Source: an uncultured beta proteobacterium
GTDB lineage: Bacteria; Pseudomonadota; Gammaproteobacteria; Burkholderiales; Burkholderiaceae_B
Direction: 5' to 3'
DNA: 17,121 nucleotides
Assembly (NCBI GenBank): GCA_903924715.1
Contig: CAIYCP010000073.1
Location: 1-17,121, forward strand
Positions within the stretch are counted from its first letter, which is position 1; every line of letters starts with the position of its first letter. The translations under genes and the position numbers were made by a program. Under the pieces are notes generated by a model. It ran no database searches, was not told the origin of the DNA, and was given only the letters and a program-made list of their open reading frames with translations. This document shows, one piece after another, positions 14,814 through 17,121 of the stretch.

Positions 14814-15548
14814 CTAGACGGGTTGCAACTCGAATAAGCGACCGTAGCCTGGCGCGTGATCTTCGATCCCGTAGCGGCGCAAACCGAACCAAACCATCGC
14901 TTGATTACTGGTGATCACAGGTCGATCAAGTAAAGCCTCTATCCGCTCGATCGCCTCAGCTGAGCGCACTGCAGTACAACTAATGAAATAGGCGTCGGCT
15001 TGCGGATCTTGAAGTTTCAATGCAAGGTCAACCCACACCTGTTCAGACAACTGACCCATTTCGGCGTTCGTGTTCACCCCCAAGCCAACCTGCGCAATCA
15101 CTTCAAAACCATGATGTGCCAGGAAGGCACACTCGCGTACGTTGACCTCTTCGATATATGGCGTCAACAAAATAATCTTCTTTGCCTTTAACGCATGTAA
15201 AGCCGACACAATCGCTTCTGCAGTTGAAAACGCAGGCAAGCCACTTGCTTGTTCAATGCGCTGCTGAATCTCTGTGCCCATCTGCGCGCTAAAAGTGCTG
15301 ACCGCGGTGCAATGAAACACCACGACACCAACCTGCGCATCGGCTAACAACTTTGCACCCGATTCAACATGTCGACCCATCTCAATGAGTTCTGCCTCAG
15401 AACTACCGCGCAAAGGCAAACGCGTCATATAGGCCGCAACACCCGACGGTAACATCGCATGGATCTGCGGTTCGGCAATGACGTTGCCCGAAGGAACCAT
15501 GATCCCCAAACGCAGACGTTCGCCGTAATCAATGACTGGCATATTCAT
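14814..15548 (-). CDS. Maleate isomerase / Asp-Glu racemase superfamily enzyme
   Basis: The protein has 244 residues from ATG 15548; a GTG directly before it and an ATG two codons later are alternatives, and none has a clear ribosome site. The opening RLRLGIMVPSGNVIAEPQ and the late PVITSNQAMVWFGLRR are characteristic of maleate cis-trans isomerases and arylmalonate decarboxylases. The two catalytic cysteines expected in this pseudosymmetric fold are present, in VVVFHCTAVS (Cys80 counting from ATG 15548) and YFISCTAVRS (Cys191). Both being kept favours isomerase or racemase activity over decarboxylase, which uses one. The gene start overlaps the end of the upstream MetE-like gene by 20 bases, so coupled translation is likely. 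The substrate is probably a dicarboxylate or related acid, which is inferred. Confidence 0.9.
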   Translation of the reverse strand: MNMPVIDYGERLRLGIMVPSGNVIAEPQIHAMLPSGVAAYMTRLPLRGSSEAELIEMGRHVESGAKLLADAQVGVVVFHCTAVSTFSAQMGTEIQQRIEQASGLPAFSTAEAIVSALHALKAKKIILLTPYIEEVNVRECAFLAHHGFEVIAQVGLGVNTNAEMGQLSEQVWVDLALKLQDPQADAYFISCTAVRSAEAIERIEALLDRPVITSNQAMVWFGLRRYGIEDHAPGYGRLFELQPV

Positions 15549-16557
15549 CACGCAACAACTGTGCCGCCTCGACCATGGCTTTTAATTTTCCATCCGCAAC
15601 TGCTCGAGGTAGATACTTCATGCCACAGTCAGGCGCCAAGATTACCTGTTCAGGTCGAATGTATTTCAACGCTTTGCGGATTCGCGCTGCCACCACCTCG
15701 GGCGTTTCAATCTTCATGTCGCTCAGATCCAAGCAGCCAACCATAATCTGCTTATTGCCCAAAGATTCGAGCACACGACAATCAAGATTTGACTGCGCGG
15801 TTTCAATTGAAATCTGATGGCACGAACATTGCGCGAGCTCAGGCAAAAAATCATACCCAGAGGGCCTTGCGTGAATCACCGCAGCGTAGCCAAAACAGAT
15901 ATGAACAGCAGTACGTCCCGTCACACCTTCTAGTGCTCGATTCAGCGCTTTGATGCCGTACTGACGCGCCTTTTCAGGACGCGCCTGCATATAGGGCTCA
16001 TCAATTTGCACAATATCAGCGCCATGTGCAAACAGATCTTTGATCTCGGCATTTAAGGCTGCCGCGTAATCCATCGCAGCTTCTTCTTCCGAAGCATAGA
16101 AATCATTTTGGGCCTGCTGCAACATCGTAAACGCACCCGGTACGGTGATTTTGACCTGCCGTGTTGTGTGCGCTTTCAAAAATAACAAGTCCTCAACCTC
16201 AATCGGACGCGCCCGTTTAATTTTGCCAACGATTCTGGGTACAGGATTGGGATGGCCCGAACGATCGAGCGCGGTACCGGGATTGTCAATATCAATCCCC
16301 TCAAGTGCGGTAGCAATTCGATTGGAATAGCTTTCACGTCGAATTTCACCATCGGTGATGATATCGAGGCCTGCCTGCTCTTGCCCTCGAATCGCAATTA
16401 AGGTCGCGTCTTCCATGGCTTGCTGCAGATAAGGCTCAGCGACTCGCCACAGTTCTTTTGCACGCACGCGAGGAGGAAAACGTCCGGCCAGCTTTTCGCG
16501 ATCAATCAACCAATCAGGCTGGGGATAACTACCAACGATTGTGGTGGGAAACAACAT
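15529..16557 (-). CDS. MetE C-terminal-domain-like zinc methyltransferase (short form)
   Basis: The protein has 342 residues; ATG 16557 has GGAGG four bases upstream, whereas the GTG at 16599 has none. It corresponds to the catalytic C-terminal barrel of cobalamin-independent methionine synthase only; E. coli MetE is about 750 residues. Zinc ligands His219-x-Cys221 (VHICFGY) and Cys311 (LAPDCGMKYLPR) are present, as is the QIDEP substrate motif at 184-188. The TDGEIRR block (68-74) is typical. It could be a short methionine synthase, or an alkyl/thiol transferase related to epoxyalkane:coenzyme M transferase, also a MetE homologue. The gene overlaps a maleate-isomerase-like gene, which favours a catabolic job over methionine synthesis. 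The methyl donor is not known. Confidence 0.9.
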   Translation of the reverse strand: MLFPTTIVGSYPQPDWLIDREKLAGRFPPRVRAKELWRVAEPYLQQAMEDATLIAIRGQEQAGLDIITDGEIRRESYSNRIATALEGIDIDNPGTALDRSGHPNPVPRIVGKIKRARPIEVEDLLFLKAHTTRQVKITVPGAFTMLQQAQNDFYASEEEAAMDYAAALNAEIKDLFAHGADIVQIDEPYMQARPEKARQYGIKALNRALEGVTGRTAVHICFGYAAVIHARPSGYDFLPELAQCSCHQISIETAQSNLDCRVLESLGNKQIMVGCLDLSDMKIETPEVVAARIRKALKYIRPEQVILAPDCGMKYLPRAVADGKLKAMVEAAQLLRDEYASH

Positions 16558-16739
16558 AAAGCCTCCGGTGCAGTCAGTTGAGCGTGACACAAAACGCACT
16601 TGCGTTCGTCACTACCCGTCGAAGCGTAAACAGTACCCCAAATAGGAACAAAAGGGATTTTTAGCATTTGGTTGTTTTAAGGCATTAGTCTTGCAACCAA
16701 AAGCAACAAAAAGAAAAAAGTGTTACGATTTTACTTTGT
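16558..16739. promoter_or_regulatory. AT-rich divergent intergenic region with an inverted repeat
   Basis: This is most of the 240-base space between the MetE-like gene and the iron-type binding protein, and the longest non-coding stretch in the window. It contains TTTGGTTG (16667-16674) and CAACCAAA (16694-16701), perfect inverted arms separated by 19 bases, followed by an A-rich tract. It could be an operator for a dimeric regulator, but no regulator gene is nearby. No confident promoter boxes were identified. Confidence 0.35.
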
Positions 16740-16754
16740 TGCGAATCATTCGCA
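16740..16754 (+). promoter_or_regulatory. Fur-like box
   Basis: TGCGAAT-C-ATTCGCA is a perfect 7-1-7 palindrome. It matches the Fur-box layout TGATAAT-N-ATTATCA at five of seven positions in each arm. It lies 43 bases upstream of the TTG start of an iron(III)-type binding protein, the expected place for iron-dependent repression. The palindrome is directly visible; Fur binding is inferred. Confidence 0.6.
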
Positions 16755-16797
16755 TTTGCATTTAGATTGCCAATTACACCCGTTGAAGAGGTTTATT

Positions 16798-17121
16798 TTG
16801 CGACCCGTTTACACCACTATCCTCGTCCAATCCTTTTATCGCTTCACCCGCCTAGGCGCCGGTACGGCTTGGGCGCTCAGCCTGGCCTTCGGGCTCTTTG
16901 CCCTACCAGCGCAGGCGCAAACCCAAAGCATCAATCTGTACACCACGCGCGAAGCCGGGCTCATCCAACCGCTACTCGACGCCTTTACTAAACAAACAGG
17001 CATTCGAGTAGGCACTGTCTTTTTAAAAGACGGGTTACTTGAGCGGGTGAAGGCTGAAGGCACCCACTCGCCCGCGGATGTATTGATGGTTGTTGATATC
17101 GGTAATCTCTTTGATTTGGTT
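16798..17121 (+). CDS. Iron(III)-type ABC transporter periplasmic binding protein, 3'-truncated by window edge
   Basis: The first 108 residues are visible. The likely start is TTG 16798, six bases after AGAGG; no ATG in this frame gives a full signal peptide. The signal peptide has its core at ALSLAFGLFALP and a cleavage site near AQA, before QTQS. The mature start INLYTTREAGLIQPLLDAF, then FTKQTGIRV and HSPADVLMVVDIGNL are characteristic of FbpA/FutA-type ferric-ion receptors of bacterial ABC importers. The Fur-like palindrome just upstream supports an iron role. Permease and ATPase genes would be expected downstream, outside the window. A different anion or metal ligand cannot be excluded on this fragment alone. 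Confidence 0.85.
   Translation, partial: MRPVYTTILVQSFYRFTRLGAGTAWALSLAFGLFALPAQAQTQSINLYTTREAGLIQPLLDAFTKQTGIRVGTVFLKDGLLERVKAEGTHSPADVLMVVDIGNLFDLV

Noticed and set aside
16558..16599. GTG start for the MetE-like gene
   Set aside because: No ribosome site, and the added residues precede the conserved N-terminus; ATG 16557 follows GGAGG.
1..17121. Mobile element, CRISPR array, tRNA or toxin-antitoxin system
   Set aside because: No transposase or integrase sequence, regularly spaced repeats, tRNA-like cloverleaf or paired small toxin/antitoxin frames were seen.

Overview
The window looks like an accessory catabolic and transport region of a betaproteobacterium, most likely order Burkholderiales (Alcaligenaceae/Comamonadaceae-like). 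The main reason is six complete periplasmic receptors of the Bug (TctC / tripartite tricarboxylate transporter substrate-binding) family, which is greatly expanded in that lineage. Base composition is about half G+C by eye, lower than in Bordetella or Cupriavidus. Coding is dense: 19 genes were recognised, two of them cut by the window edges. No non-coding stretch exceeds 300 bases; the longest is about 240 bases, at 16558-16797. I saw no RNA gene, CRISPR array, insertion sequence or transcriptional regulator gene.

Left part (1-5700): a minus-strand pair encodes a D-aminoacylase-type amidohydrolase (cut at the left edge) and a CaiB/BaiF CoA-transferase. A Bug receptor is transcribed divergently from the pair. 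A second minus-strand run encodes a glutathione S-transferase, a Bug receptor and an AhpD-like CxxC protein, in that transcription order.

Middle (5800-10960): two clearly duplicated Bug receptors lie in tandem on the plus strand. They are followed by a minus-strand pair, a short-chain dehydrogenase-like protein that lacks the catalytic Tyr-x-x-x-Lys and a hotdog thioesterase. Divergent from that pair is a cupin-like protein of unknown function, which converges on another Bug receptor.

Right part (11140-17121): an FAD/NAD(P) monooxygenase-like enzyme is followed by two carboxymuconolactone-decarboxylase-fold proteins overlapping by four bases, and then a Bug receptor. A minus-strand pair follows: a short MetE-like zinc methyltransferase overlapping a maleate-isomerase/Asp-Glu-racemase family enzyme. 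The window ends in the first third of an iron(III)-type ABC binding protein preceded by a Fur-like palindrome.

The pattern is a series of small cassettes, each pairing one periplasmic solute receptor with one to three cytoplasmic enzymes for acyl-CoA, thiol or oxidative chemistry. No TctA/TctB membrane partner is present, so the receptors presumably serve permeases encoded elsewhere or act in sensing. The substrates cannot be read from the sequence.
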